The translations under genes and the position numbers were made by a program. Shown here piece after piece: positions 8,666 to 16,847 of a stretch of DNA of 64,000 nt. Source of the stretch: Pseudomonadota bacterium (GTDB taxonomy: Bacteria; Pseudomonadota; Alphaproteobacteria; Sphingomonadales; Sphingomonadaceae); NCBI GenBank assembly GCA_021849075.1, contig JAJZTH010000006.1:53122-117121 (forward strand). Direction: 5' to 3'. How positions within the stretch are numbered: the stretch's first letter is position 1; each line of letters begins with the position of its first letter. The notes beneath the pieces were generated by a model, which made no database searches, was not told the DNA's origin, and saw nothing but the letters and a program-made list of their open reading frames with translations.

Positions 8666-11182
8666 TCAAGAGTGCCGCCGCGCATCCGCATTTTTGGTGC
8701 GCAATGTGGCGCTGGCGCTGGCCGGATCGTCGGGCCAGGGATGGCGCGGGTATCGACCGCGCATTTCCTTCGCCACATCGCGCCAGTTGCCCGCCCAAAA
8801 TCCGGGCAGGTCGCGCGTCGTCTGGATCGGCCGTCCGGCCGGCGAGGTCAGCGACAGGACCAGCGGAATGCGCTGATTGCCCACGGTGGGATGCTGCGAC
8901 AGGCCGAACAGCGCCTGCACCCGCAATTCCACGCGCGGTCCGCCCTCGGCCGCATAATCGATCGCATGGCTGCTGCCGGCGGGCGACCGGAAATCGGGCG
9001 GGGCCAGCCGGTCGAGCTGGCTCTTGCCGTCCCAGCCGATAATCCCCTCCAGCACGCCCGACAGTTGCGACCGGTCGATGTCGGACAGTTTGCGCTTGCC
9101 CGTCAGCAACGATGGCAGCCATTCGTCCAGCGTCCCGATCAGCGCCGCATCGGACAGCGCCTCCAACCCGGCAAACTGTCCCCGCATCCGCAGTGATTGC
9201 GCCGCTTCCGACCATGGCAGCAGCGACAGGCCGCCCTGCCGCACGCCTTCCGTCAGCGCGGCAACCACGGCATCGGGATCGGGCTTGTCATCCGACCCGG
9301 ACGACAGCCGCACCGCGCCCAGCCGCCGTTCGCGCAGCGCCTCGATCCCGCCATTGGTCGGCCGGAACTTCACCGTGCGATGCTCGGCGATCCGTGCCCC
9401 GAACAAAGCGATGACGTCGGCTTCATCGATCGGCGCAGCGGACAAGATGCGCGCGCCCGCTGCGCTGCCCTGTACCTCGCCCACCGCCAGCCATTGCTCG
9501 CGCGTCAGCGGCGACAGCGGATCAAGCCGAAACCCGCGCCCGCCCACACTCGTCCAGTCCGCGCCATCGGCCGATCGCCGCTTGGCCACCCGATCGGGGA
9601 AGGCGAGGGCGAGGCAGATGCCAACCTTATTTTCTCCCCTCCCTTCCAGGGAGGGGGCGGGGGTGGGTGGCGAGCGTAGCGAGCCTCCTGCGGAGGCACC
9701 CACCCCCAACCCCTCCCTAGGAGGGAGGGGCTTAATTAAAGTCGCCCACCGTTTCGCCAGCCCCCGCGCCGCATCCGCGCGCTTGCCGCTTTCCCGCCGC
9801 CAGCGCTGCCGCCGCAGCGTCAGATCGGTGTCCTGCCCGCCAATCCCGCGCTCGCCCAGCAGCACCGCGACCTCGGCCGCCACCTCCGCCAACCCCATTT
9901 CCCCCGCGCGCACCAGCATATGGGCGATGCGCGGGGACAGCGGCAGCTTCGCCAGTGTTTTCCCATGCGGCGTAATCCGTCCACCCGCGTCCAGTGCCTC
10001 CAGCACGGTCAGCCGCCCGCGAGCTTCCTCCACCGCCGCCGCCGGCGGCGCATCCAGCCAGCGCAGCGCGCCCGGATCGCTCACCCCCCAAAGGGCGCAA
10101 TCGAGCAGCAGGCTGCTGAGGTCGCTTTCCAATATCTCCGGCGGGTCGAATGGCGGCATCCCCGCGCTCGCGGCGGCCTCCCACAATCGATAGGCGACGC
10201 CCGGCCGCTGCCGTGCCGCACGCCCTGCGCGCTGGGTCGCCGACGCCTGACTGGCCCGTTCCGTCACCAGTCGCGTCACGCCGGCCGCCCGGTCATATCG
10301 CGGCCGCCGCGCCAGGCCGCTATCCACCACGATCCGCACGCCATCAATGGTCAGGCTGGTTTCCGCAATCGATGTGGCAAGGATGACCTTGCGCCGCCCC
10401 TCGCGCGAAGGCCGGATCGCCGCCCGCTGCGCGCCGGGGTCCAGCGAACCATGCAGCATATGCACTTCGATCGGCCCACCTTCGATCCGCTCCGCCGTCC
10501 GCTCAATCTCCCGCACGCCGGGCAGGAAGGCGAGCAGATCGCCCTCGGCTTCCTCGGTCAGCGCCCGGCGGATCGCCGCCGCCATCTCATCCTCGATCTT
10601 CTTTTCCGATGCCCGACCGATATGGCGCAATTCCAGCGGCTGGATGCGCCCCGCGCTCTCGATCACCGGCGCGCCATTAAGCAGCGTGGCAAAGCGCGCG
10701 CCGTCCAACGTCGCAGACATCGGCACGATCCGAAGGTCCGGCCGCAAAGCCTCCTGCGCATCCAGCGCCAGCGCCAGCCCGAAATCGCTGTCCAGGCTGC
10801 GCTCATGCACTTCGTCGAACAGCACGGCGGACACGCCCGCCAGTTCCGGGTCATCCTGTATCCGCCGCACGAAAATGCCCTCGGTCAGCACCAGCAGCCG
10901 CGTGCGCGCCGAAACCTTGCTGTCCATTCGCGTCGCATAGCCGACGGTGCCGCCCGGCTGCTCGCCCATCATCTCAGCGATCCGCTCGGCCGCCGCCCGC
11001 GCCGCCAGCCTGCGCGGCGACAGCAACAGCACCTGTCCCTCGCACCATGGCTCGTTCAGCAGGGCAGGGGCCACCGCCGTCGTCTTCCCCGCGCCCGGCG
11101 GCGCCACCAGCACGGTATTGCTCCCCGCCCGCAACGCGGCAAGCAGGTCGGGCAGCACGGCATATATCGGCAGGTCGGTCAT
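8666..11182 (-). CDS. hrpB: ATP-dependent helicase HrpB, with an in-frame palindromic repeat insertion
   Basis: 838 residues. DExH-box helicase of the HrpB family. Walker A APPGAGKTT lies near residues 27-35, the DEVH box in LFDEVHERSLDSDFG near 120, and motif VI in QRAGRAARQRPG near 310. The C-terminal HrpB domain is complete. Residues about 481-519 are unlike the family: they read LPPREGLGVGASAGGSL and onward and are encoded by an inverted repeat (9637-9732), inserted without breaking the frame. The start at 11182 (MTDLPIY) replaces a longer frame beginning at 11218. The physiological role of HrpB is poorly known. Confidence 0.9.
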   Translation of the reverse strand: MTDLPIYAVLPDLLAALRAGSNTVLVAPPGAGKTTAVAPALLNEPWCEGQVLLLSPRRLAARAAAERIAEMMGEQPGGTVGYATRMDSKVSARTRLLVLTEGIFVRRIQDDPELAGVSAVLFDEVHERSLDSDFGLALALDAQEALRPDLRIVPMSATLDGARFATLLNGAPVIESAGRIQPLELRHIGRASEKKIEDEMAAAIRRALTEEAEGDLLAFLPGVREIERTAERIEGGPIEVHMLHGSLDPGAQRAAIRPSREGRRKVILATSIAETSLTIDGVRIVVDSGLARRPRYDRAAGVTRLVTERASQASATQRAGRAARQRPGVAYRLWEAAASAGMPPFDPPEILESDLSSLLLDCALWGVSDPGALRWLDAPPAAAVEEARGRLTVLEALDAGGRITPHGKTLAKLPLSPRIAHMLVRAGEMGLAEVAAEVAVLLGERGIGGQDTDLTLRRQRWRRESGKRADAARGLAKRWATLIKPLPPREGLGVGASAGGSLRSPPTPAPSLEGRGENKVGICLALAFPDRVAKRRSADGADWTSVGGRGFRLDPLSPLTREQWLAVGEVQGSAAGARILSAAPIDEADVIALFGARIAEHRTVKFRPTNGGIEALRERRLGAVRLSSGSDDKPDPDAVVAALTEGVRQGGLSLLPWSEAAQSLRMRGQFAGLEALSDAALIGTLDEWLPSLLTGKRKLSDIDRSQLSGVLEGIIGWDGKSQLDRLAPPDFRSPAGSSHAIDYAAEGGPRVELRVQALFGLSQHPTVGNQRIPLVLSLTSPAGRPIQTTRDLPGFWAGNWRDVAKEMRGRYPRHPWPDDPASASATLRTKNADARRHS
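9637..9732. repeat. Large palindromic element inside hrpB
   Basis: A left arm of about 34 nt (CCCCTCCCTTCCAGGGAGG and onward to GGGGGTGGGTG) and a right arm ending at 9732 are inverted complements with few mismatches; a loop of roughly 25 nt separates them. Each arm also holds a small palindrome (CTCCCT...AGGGAG). The element reads as open frame in the hrpB direction and encodes about 39 Pro/Gly-rich residues. Confidence 0.85.
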
Positions 11183-11336
11183 GGCGCTTCCTCTCGCGCC
11201 AATCGGATCGAAGCGCAAGGAGGTGGAGGCCGGGGAATGCGCTTGCCGGCGTCGCTTGTGCCTGTCCTATCCACCCGGCCTTTGCTCTACCTTCGGCGAT
11301 GCCGCACCTTTCCCTCGCTTCACAGCGTTCCGCTCC

Positions 11337-11466
11337 TTGGCGCGCACCTGCCGCGCCGCTGTCTTCAACCTGTCGCCTATCTGTCGCGCACCTGTCGCCT
11401 TACCGGCGCGTCGCTGTCGCCTTTCTGTCGCAAAAACCCGAAAATGGCCGACGACACTGTGAACTT
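11337..11466 (+). repeat. 11-bp periodic CTGTCGC array with conserved tail box (element 1)
   Basis: In the 329-bp gap between hrpB and the TauE gene, CTGTCGC occurs exactly at 11370, 11381, 11392, 11414 and 11425. Degenerate copies fill the intermediate phase: TTGGCGC at 11337, CTGCCGC at 11348, CTGTCTT at 11359 and CCGGCGC at 11403. The four bases between copies vary. The box CGACACTGTGAACTT follows at 11452-11466, 27 nt after the start of the last exact copy. A period of 11 is not a multiple of 3, so the array is not coding. A second element with the same design is at 61976-62138. Confidence 0.85.
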
Positions 11467-11511
11467 CGTAGGAAATGGCGGCAGTCGCATCATGCGCGAC
11501 CCGCAACCCGC

Positions 11512-12291
11512 TTATCCGAACAGATAGATGTGGATCGGGTTTTTCGGGTCCAGCAGCATCTTGGCCGTCAGCGCCAGCGACATGATGATCAGCAGCGGCT
11601 TGATCAGGCGCGATCCAAAGCGCATCGCCAGATGCGATCCGACCTGTCCGCCAGTGATGCTGCCCACCGCCATGGCCAGGCCCGCGATCCAGATCACATG
11701 CCCGCCCGCGATCATCGTCAGCAGGCCCGCGACATTGCTGGCGAAATTGGCCGCCTTGGTCTGGGCCGTGGCGCGCAGGATGGAAAGCCCGCCCAGCGCC
11801 AGAAAGATGGTGGTGTAGAAAGCGCCCGCGCCCGGCCCGAAAAAGCCGTCATAAAATCCCACCACGCCGATCAGGCCGGACATGCCCGCCATGCCGATGC
11901 GCGCGTGGCGATCCGCGTCGCTCAGCTTGGGGGAGAAGGTGAAATAGGCGGCCATCGCCACCAGCAGCGCAGGCATCAGCCCCGCCAGGATCGATGGATC
12001 GACCCGCTGCAACAGCCATGCCCCGCCCACCGATCCGATGAAGGCGGCGGCGATCGGCGCCCTGAACGTCTTCAAATCCATATGCCCGCGCCGGGCATAG
12101 GCGATGCATGCGCCAAATGTGCCCATGCAACTTTGCAGCTTGTTGGTCGCCACCGCCGGCACCGGCGGCACACCTGCCGCCAGCAGCGCGGGCAGGGCAA
12201 TGAGGCCCCCGCCGCCCGCCATCGCGTCGACGCACCCGGCCATGAAGGCCGCAGCCATAAGGAAAGCGATGATTTCGGGGGACAGGATCAT
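11512..12291 (-). CDS. TauE/SafE family membrane permease
   Basis: 259 residues with about eight hydrophobic segments. It belongs to the TauE/SafE (DUF81) family, proposed sulfite, sulfoacetate or organosulfur exporters in the inner membrane. The N-terminal repeat MAGCVDAMAGGGGLIALPALL and the second-half repeat with FYDGFFGPGAGAFYTT are the paired glycine-rich signatures of the family. No sulfur gene adjoins it, so the substrate is unknown. It precedes hrpB on the same strand but is separated from it by the 11-bp periodic array. Confidence 0.88.
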   Translation of the reverse strand: MILSPEIIAFLMAAAFMAGCVDAMAGGGGLIALPALLAAGVPPVPAVATNKLQSCMGTFGACIAYARRGHMDLKTFRAPIAAAFIGSVGGAWLLQRVDPSILAGLMPALLVAMAAYFTFSPKLSDADRHARIGMAGMSGLIGVVGFYDGFFGPGAGAFYTTIFLALGGLSILRATAQTKAANFASNVAGLLTMIAGGHVIWIAGLAMAVGSITGGQVGSHLAMRFGSRLIKPLLIIMSLALTAKMLLDPKNPIHIYLFG

Positions 12292-12319
12292 GGGCGCGAA
12301 CGGGCTTCGCCCCTCTCAC

Positions 12320-12346
12320 CCGTTCGGGCTGAGCCTGTCGAAGCCC
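12320..12346. repeat. Solo half of the GAGCYTGTCGA dispersed repeat
   Basis: A single arm (CCGTTCGGGCTGAGCCTGTCGAAG type) with no complementary partner nearby. It lies in the short gap between the polyprenyl synthase and TauE genes. It looks like a decayed or half copy of the family seen at 3575, 7890 and 25850. Confidence 0.7.
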
Positions 12347-12403
12347 TGTACTTTCTTGTGTCAGGGAATGTCAGCTGATCGGACGATCGGCCGGCGGAAA
12401 GCC

Positions 12404-13432
12404 TCAATAGGCGCGCGCTATAGCGAACTCGACCGCTTCGGTAAGGGCCGCTTTGGCCGCGCCGGCATCGAACATGTCCAGCGCGTCGATGGCCATTTGA
12501 CCATAATGGCGCGCCCGCGCCATCGTGTCGGCGATTGCGCCGGTCTGGCGCAGCAGGCCGGTGGCGTGGCTCAGGTCTTCGTCGCTGATCTTGTGGCCGG
12601 CGATCGCGGCTTTCCAGAACGCCTTGTCCTCGTCGGACCCGCGCGCATAGGCCAGGATCACCGGCAACGTCACCTTGCCGTCGCGGAAATCGTCGCCCGC
12701 ATCCTTGCCCATGGTCGCGCCGTCCGATTCATAATCGATCGCGTCGTCGATCAGTTGGAAGGCGATGCCCAGGTTGCGGCCATAAATGTCCAGCGCCTGC
12801 TCTTCCGCTTCGCTGCGGTCGGCAACCACGGCGGAAATGCGACAGGCGGCGGCGAACAGGGCGGCGGTCTTTGCGCCAATAATGTCCAGATATTGTTCTT
12901 CGCTGGTGTCGATCTTGCGCTGGGCGGTCAGCTGATTGACCTCGCCCTCGGCGATCACCGCCGATGCGTTGGACAGGATGTGCAGCACCTTGAGCGATTC
13001 GGCCTCGACCATCAGCTCGAAAGAGCGGGAGAAGAGGAAATCGCCCACCAGCACGCTGGCGCTGTTGCCCCAGATGATGTTGGCGGTCTTGCGGCCCCGG
13101 CGCAGGCCCGACCCATCCACGACATCGTCATGCAGCAGCGTGGCGGTGTGGATGAACTCCACCGCAGCGGCCAGCCGGTAATGGCGGTCGCCCGTATAGC
13201 CGACCAGATCGGCGCAGGCCAAAGTCAGCATCGGCCGCAGCCTTTTGCCGCCGCCCGCGATCAGATGGCCGGCCAGTTCCGGGATCAGCGGAATGCGCGA
13301 CTGCATCCGGTCGATGATGACGGCATTGACCTCATCCATGCCGCTGGCGACCAGGTTCAGGATGGGCGTGAGCGAAGGCTCCGCCTTGGCGCTACCGATG
13401 GGTTCGACATTATCGGGGGCAACTGCTGTCAT
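12404..13432 (-). CDS. ispB: All-trans polyprenyl diphosphate synthase (octaprenyl/decaprenyl type)
   Basis: 342 residues. A trans-prenyltransferase that extends FPP or GPP with isopentenyl diphosphate to make the side chain of ubiquinone. The first aspartate-rich motif is LLHDDVVDGSGLRRG near residue 98 and the second is FQLIDDAIDYESDG near residue 226. GGKRLRPML near residue 60 is the IPP-binding motif. Product chain length cannot be read from the sequence; Q10 is usual in sphingomonads, so decaprenyl is likely. It is divergent from the chorismate mutase gene. Confidence 0.9.
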   Translation of the reverse strand: MTAVAPDNVEPIGSAKAEPSLTPILNLVASGMDEVNAVIIDRMQSRIPLIPELAGHLIAGGGKRLRPMLTLACADLVGYTGDRHYRLAAAVEFIHTATLLHDDVVDGSGLRRGRKTANIIWGNSASVLVGDFLFSRSFELMVEAESLKVLHILSNASAVIAEGEVNQLTAQRKIDTSEEQYLDIIGAKTAALFAAACRISAVVADRSEAEEQALDIYGRNLGIAFQLIDDAIDYESDGATMGKDAGDDFRDGKVTLPVILAYARGSDEDKAFWKAAIAGHKISDEDLSHATGLLRQTGAIADTMARARHYGQMAIDALDMFDAGAAKAALTEAVEFAIARAY

Positions 13433-13537
13433 GGCGCGTCATGTGGCGCTGCAAAATGTGAAAGGCAAGCGGGAATAGCTTGCGCGCCGGCCCGGATGCG
13501 GCAAAAAGCGCGCCATCTGGAACCGGAGGCTATCCAA

Positions 13538-13816
13538 GTGGACGAGACATTGAACCGCTATCGCGAAAGCATCGACAATATCGACGCGGCGCTGGTGTTC
13601 ATGCTGGCCGAACGGTTCAAGATCACGCAGGCCGTGGGCCAGCACAAGGCGACTCACGACCTGCCCCCGGCCGACGCCGGCCGCGAAGAACGGCAGATCG
13701 CCCGCCTGCGTCAGCTCGCGCTCGACGCCAATCTCGATCCCGACTTCACCGAAAAATTCCTGCGCTTCATCATCGACGAAGTGATCCGCCACCACGAACG
13801 CCTGCGCGAAGGCTGA
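13538..13816 (+). CDS. Chorismate mutase, AroQ type
   Basis: 92 residues, a stand-alone all-helical AroQ-class chorismate mutase that converts chorismate to prephenate for Phe and Tyr synthesis. The pattern LNRYRESIDNIDAALVFMLAERFKITQAVGQHKA fits helix 1 of the family with its catalytic Arg and Lys; the C-terminal helix has EKFLRFIIDEVIRHHE. The GTG start at 13538 is preceded by CCGGAGG at good spacing. The frame is open far upstream, but that part is antisense to ispB and is not coding. Confidence 0.87.
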   Translation: MDETLNRYRESIDNIDAALVFMLAERFKITQAVGQHKATHDLPPADAGREERQIARLRQLALDANLDPDFTEKFLRFIIDEVIRHHERLREG

Positions 13817-13862
13817 GAGTCCCGGTTCGCAGAGGGGTGAACGGCTTTGGGATTGGCGCGGG

Positions 13863-14759
13863 TCAGGCCGGCTCCACCAACTCCGCCTGCGCCTTCTTCC
13901 CCTGCGACCGCCCCAGCAGCACCCCGCCCAGCGCCAGCGCAAAGCCGATCAGCTGTATCGGTCCCAGCCGCTCGCCGAACAATATCCACGCCTCGATCGC
14001 GGCCAGCGGCGGGACCAGCAGTAACAGCATCGACATGCGCGTCGCGCCCTGATGCCGCACCAGCCACACCAGCAGGCTCAGCCCCGCCGCTGACAGCCCC
14101 AGAACTGACCAACTGAGGCCAATCCACAATATCGGCGCCCCGTCCCAACGATATTCGCCCACCAGCAGCGTCGCGACGATCGCCACCAGCGCGCCGCCCG
14201 CATTCTGCACCGCCCCCGACACGGCTATGCCGTCGCCCGCAATTGCGCCGCGCTGGATCAGCGTGCCGCCCGCCATCCCTAGCACCGCGATCATGCCGGC
14301 AATTGCCGGCAAGATGCCGATACCGCCCGCGCCGCTGCGCTCCAGCGCCGGCGCAAGCACACAGCCCACGCCGAAGATCGCGATGGCCAGGCCGCCCCAG
14401 GCCCGCCCCGGCAGCCGATCGCCCAGCAGCGCCACGCTCGCCACCGCCACCATCAGCGGTTGCAGCGATCCCAGCAGCGACATGATCCCGGCCGGCATGC
14501 CGTTGTTCACCGCCCACCAGCTCAGCGTCAGGTAAAATCCGTGCAGCATCGCGCCCGCCAGCAAGTGCAGGCCCAGCCGCCGGCCCCGGGGCCAGCCCTG
14601 CCGCGCATAGAAGGCCGCGCCGGTCAGCAGCATCGTCGTCGCCGTCAGCCGCAGCGCCAGGATCAACTCCGGCGCGCCGTGCGGCACCATCGCGCGGGCG
14701 ACGATGAAGCCGGTGGACCATATCAGGACGAACAGGATGGGGGCGATGATCGCGAACAT
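13863..14759 (-). CDS. DMT-superfamily transporter with two EamA domains
   Basis: 298 residues with about ten hydrophobic helices arranged as two EamA repeats. The N-terminus FAIIAPILFVLIWSTGFIVARAMVPHGAPELILALR is the usual first repeat, and the second repeat ends with PPLAAIEAWILFGERLGPIQLIGFALALGGVLL. Family members export metabolites or amino acids across the inner membrane; the substrate cannot be predicted. The gene is convergent with chorismate mutase, and its C-terminus (SQGKKAQAELVEPA) is hydrophilic. Confidence 0.88.
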   Translation of the reverse strand: MFAIIAPILFVLIWSTGFIVARAMVPHGAPELILALRLTATTMLLTGAAFYARQGWPRGRRLGLHLLAGAMLHGFYLTLSWWAVNNGMPAGIMSLLGSLQPLMVAVASVALLGDRLPGRAWGGLAIAIFGVGCVLAPALERSGAGGIGILPAIAGMIAVLGMAGGTLIQRGAIAGDGIAVSGAVQNAGGALVAIVATLLVGEYRWDGAPILWIGLSWSVLGLSAAGLSLLVWLVRHQGATRMSMLLLLVPPLAAIEAWILFGERLGPIQLIGFALALGGVLLGRSQGKKAQAELVEPA

Positions 14760-14851
14760 GGGTTCGCCTTTGGCCGATGGGCGCCCGCTTGTCGACCCGG
14801 CGGAAGGAGGGATGGCGCAGCGGCCTGCATCGCGGCCGGCTGTAGGGCAGC

Positions 14852-14927
14852 CATGTCCGCCCCGGTCTGGGGTGAATGGACCGGAGCGGACATGGGCGTC
14901 CCGTCACGACCTTATGGTCGCAACGGG
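14852..14927. repeat. Two adjacent hairpins upstream of the EamA gene
   Basis: Hairpin 1 has CATGTCCGCCCCGGT (14852-14866) and ACCGGAGCGGACATG (14880-14894), 14 of 15 bp paired with a 13-nt loop. Hairpin 2 has CCCGTCACGACC (14900-14911) and GGTCGCAACGGG (14916-14927) with a 4-nt loop. They lie 64 nt or more beyond the stop of the small minus-strand gene at 14992 and about 90 nt upstream of the EamA start. No U-run follows, so they may be a terminator variant, an operator or a repeat. Confidence 0.6.
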
Positions 14928-14991
14928 ATGGATCGTCTCTTGTTCTTGCCGGCTTTCAATCGCGGCGACAGGGTGGTCGAGGCGCGACCGT

Positions 14992-15243
14992 TTATTGCAG
15001 CGCGGCCTCGCTGCGGACATGCGGGCCAAGGGCCATCATGGCGGCCTCTATCATCTGCCGGTGGGCGTCGCTGCCGCGCGCCACATCCAGCCAGGGTTGG
15101 CCGGTGGTGCGGCCATGGCTGTCATGCCAGATTTTGCCGGCGACCAGATCGATTTCTTCTTCGGTGGGTTGATGCTGTTCGGACAGACATCGGACCAGAA
15201 GCTCGTGAAAAAGCTTCCCGGAATTCATCTGAATTCGGTTCAT
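14992..15243 (-). CDS. Small hypothetical protein
   Basis: 83 residues, not recognised. It looks soluble, with SGKLFHELLVRCLSEQHQPTEEEIDLVAGKIWHD then a HRQMIEAAMMAL helix. I chose the ATG at 15243 because AGGAG lies 9 nt upstream in the mRNA; an ATG at 15249 and a much longer frame from 15423 are also possible. Its codon use is less GC-biased than its neighbours, and it lies in the AT-richer patch of 14.9-16.2 kb. Confidence 0.5.
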   Translation of the reverse strand: MNRIQMNSGKLFHELLVRCLSEQHQPTEEEIDLVAGKIWHDSHGRTTGQPWLDVARGSDAHRQMIEAAMMALGPHVRSEAALQ

Positions 15244-15516
15244 AGGCATCCTCTCCTGGCGCCGATGTTTTCTCAGCTGCCGTAGGGGAAATTGCCCGAT
15301 TCGCATGCCCGCGTCAACGGATTGGGCTATGTAGAAAAAGGAAGATATATTAATGGCATGGAAAATAGGCGGAGGAAAATTAACTATTTCATTTAACAAC
15401 TGGATGAAATGGCTGCCCGTCAAACGCCATGGCGATGCTGTTTAACCAGCCTGTCCTATTTGATGCTTTTCCAGCATAAAATATCGACAGACATATTTAA
15501 AGTCCCAGAGGTTACG

Positions 15517-16020
15517 ATGCGCTTCAGCGGTAAAAGCTATGGCCGATATATTATGCCCATGTCCAAGTCCCTGATCCTAATCGCTGGACTGATCGTTCCT
15601 GGCCAATATCTTCAGGCACAACAGGCATTCCCGACCGCTAGTCCAGGCCAGGTGGCGACTGCACTTCAAGACTGCCTGCAATCTGATGGTCGGCCAGATG
15701 AATTGGGGCAGATGAACTGGCATCCTGAAGAAATACCATCTTCCCCTTCAGGCATCACAAAATATGTCAGTCGCACAAACCCCGTCTGGATGCCCGTCCC
15801 GGATAAGCCGGATGGAAAGACACTATGCTGGTTGATGGCGACGTCAGCTGAGGGAAGATCAAATTATGAAAAGTCGATTGCGAAGGTCGTCGGAACAGAG
15901 CCTAAGCGCGATGTGAACAGCAGCGCATGGTCCACGAAATCTCATTTTCTCGTCATGGATTGGTTTTCCGAGCAAGGCATCACAGGCATGAGGATAGAGG
16001 TGCATCGCGTGGCGCCGTAA
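15517..16020 (+). CDS. Putative exported protein of unknown function
   Basis: 167 residues, not recognised. A basic N-terminus and a hydrophobic stretch (MPMSKSLILIAGLIVPG) followed by AQQ suggest a signal peptide cleaved near residue 35. The mature part contains two cysteines (LQDCLQSDG, TLCWLMATS) and a WHPEEIPSSPSGITKY segment. The ATG at 15517 has AGAGG 5 nt upstream; a shorter start at 15553 or 15559 is possible. The 5' region is notably AT-rich (runs such as ATATTTAAAG), unlike the surrounding chromosome, which points to acquired or rapidly evolving DNA. Confidence 0.55.
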   Translation: MRFSGKSYGRYIMPMSKSLILIAGLIVPGQYLQAQQAFPTASPGQVATALQDCLQSDGRPDELGQMNWHPEEIPSSPSGITKYVSRTNPVWMPVPDKPDGKTLCWLMATSAEGRSNYEKSIAKVVGTEPKRDVNSSAWSTKSHFLVMDWFSEQGITGMRIEVHRVAP

Positions 16021-16199
16021 CCACGGGGCAGGCGGTGTCGCCCTTACCGTCCATTCTGGCGGAGATTCCGCGATGTCTCCATAAATTGTGGGCGTGGTGT
16101 TGCCCGACCGCTGCCCTGTCCTGCTTTTCGATAGGATCAGGGGCGTGCAACAAAATGTCTCATTCGGCGGGAAATGTGCGAAGTTAAGCGTTGAATTGC

Positions 16200-16847
16200 C
16201 TATTCGCGCCCGGCCCGGATCGCCGCTCCACCGGCAAAGGGGGTGATCGCCACCAGCAGCAGCGACGCCGCGCCCAAGAATTTCAGCGCCGCCCCGCTGC
16301 CATCGCCCAGCGTTCCCGCGCCGAATATCAGCAGGGGCACCGCCAGCGGCAGTGCCAGCAGCCCCGCCAGCGCTCCGCTCGATCGCAGGCCCGCAGTCAA
16401 CGTCGCCACCAGCAGCCCCAGCGCCGCCAGCGCCGGCGTGCCGATGAGTAAGCCGATCTCCAGCTTCACGATCGTCGCGCCATCCAGTTTCAGCAGCGCC
16501 GCAGCGGGCAGGGTGGCGATCATCAGCGGCGGGCCAAAGCCCAGCCAGTGCGCCGCCAGCCGGGCGATCACCACCATCTCCTCGCCGATGCCGCGCAACG
16601 CGATCTGGTCCAGCACCCCGGCGTCGCGGTCCGGCGCGACCAGGCGGTCGACGGGCAGCAGGCTGGCGAGCAACGCTGCGATCCACAGCATTCCCCCGCC
16701 GGTCCGCCCCAGCAACGCCGCGTCCGGCCCGACCGCAAAGGGATAGAGGCTGGCGACCAGCAGCAGAAAAGCGACCGGCAGCCATAGCCCGGCCGACGCC
16801 CATGCCTGCCGCAAATCACGCGCCGCCAACAGCCACAGCATCCTCAT
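16200..16847 (-). CDS. ccmB: Heme exporter protein B (cytochrome c maturation permease)
   Basis: 215 residues with about six hydrophobic segments. CcmB is the membrane part of the CcmAB(C) ABC complex in cytochrome c biogenesis system I, which releases heme-loaded CcmE. LDQIALRGIGEEMVVIARLAAHWLGFGPPLMIATLPAAAL is a typical CcmB stretch. It overlaps ccmA by 4 nt. ccmC, ccmD and ccmE, usually downstream, are absent here, so the ccm genes are split in this genome. Confidence 0.9.
   Translation of the reverse strand: MRMLWLLAARDLRQAWASAGLWLPVAFLLLVASLYPFAVGPDAALLGRTGGGMLWIAALLASLLPVDRLVAPDRDAGVLDQIALRGIGEEMVVIARLAAHWLGFGPPLMIATLPAAALLKLDGATIVKLEIGLLIGTPALAALGLLVATLTAGLRSSGALAGLLALPLAVPLLIFGAGTLGDGSGAALKFLGAASLLLVAITPFAGGAAIRAGRE

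Noticed and set aside
11337-11440. The 11-bp array as a CRISPR
   Set aside because: The repeat is 7 nt with 4-nt spacers and no cas genes are near; CRISPR repeats are much longer.
11047-12378. 443-codon plus-strand frame across hrpB start, array and TauE gene
   Set aside because: It crosses two genes and a non-coding array and resembles no protein.
14965-14990. A third GCGAC array near 14965
   Set aside because: Only two heptamers, 19 bp apart, out of phase with the 11-bp rule.
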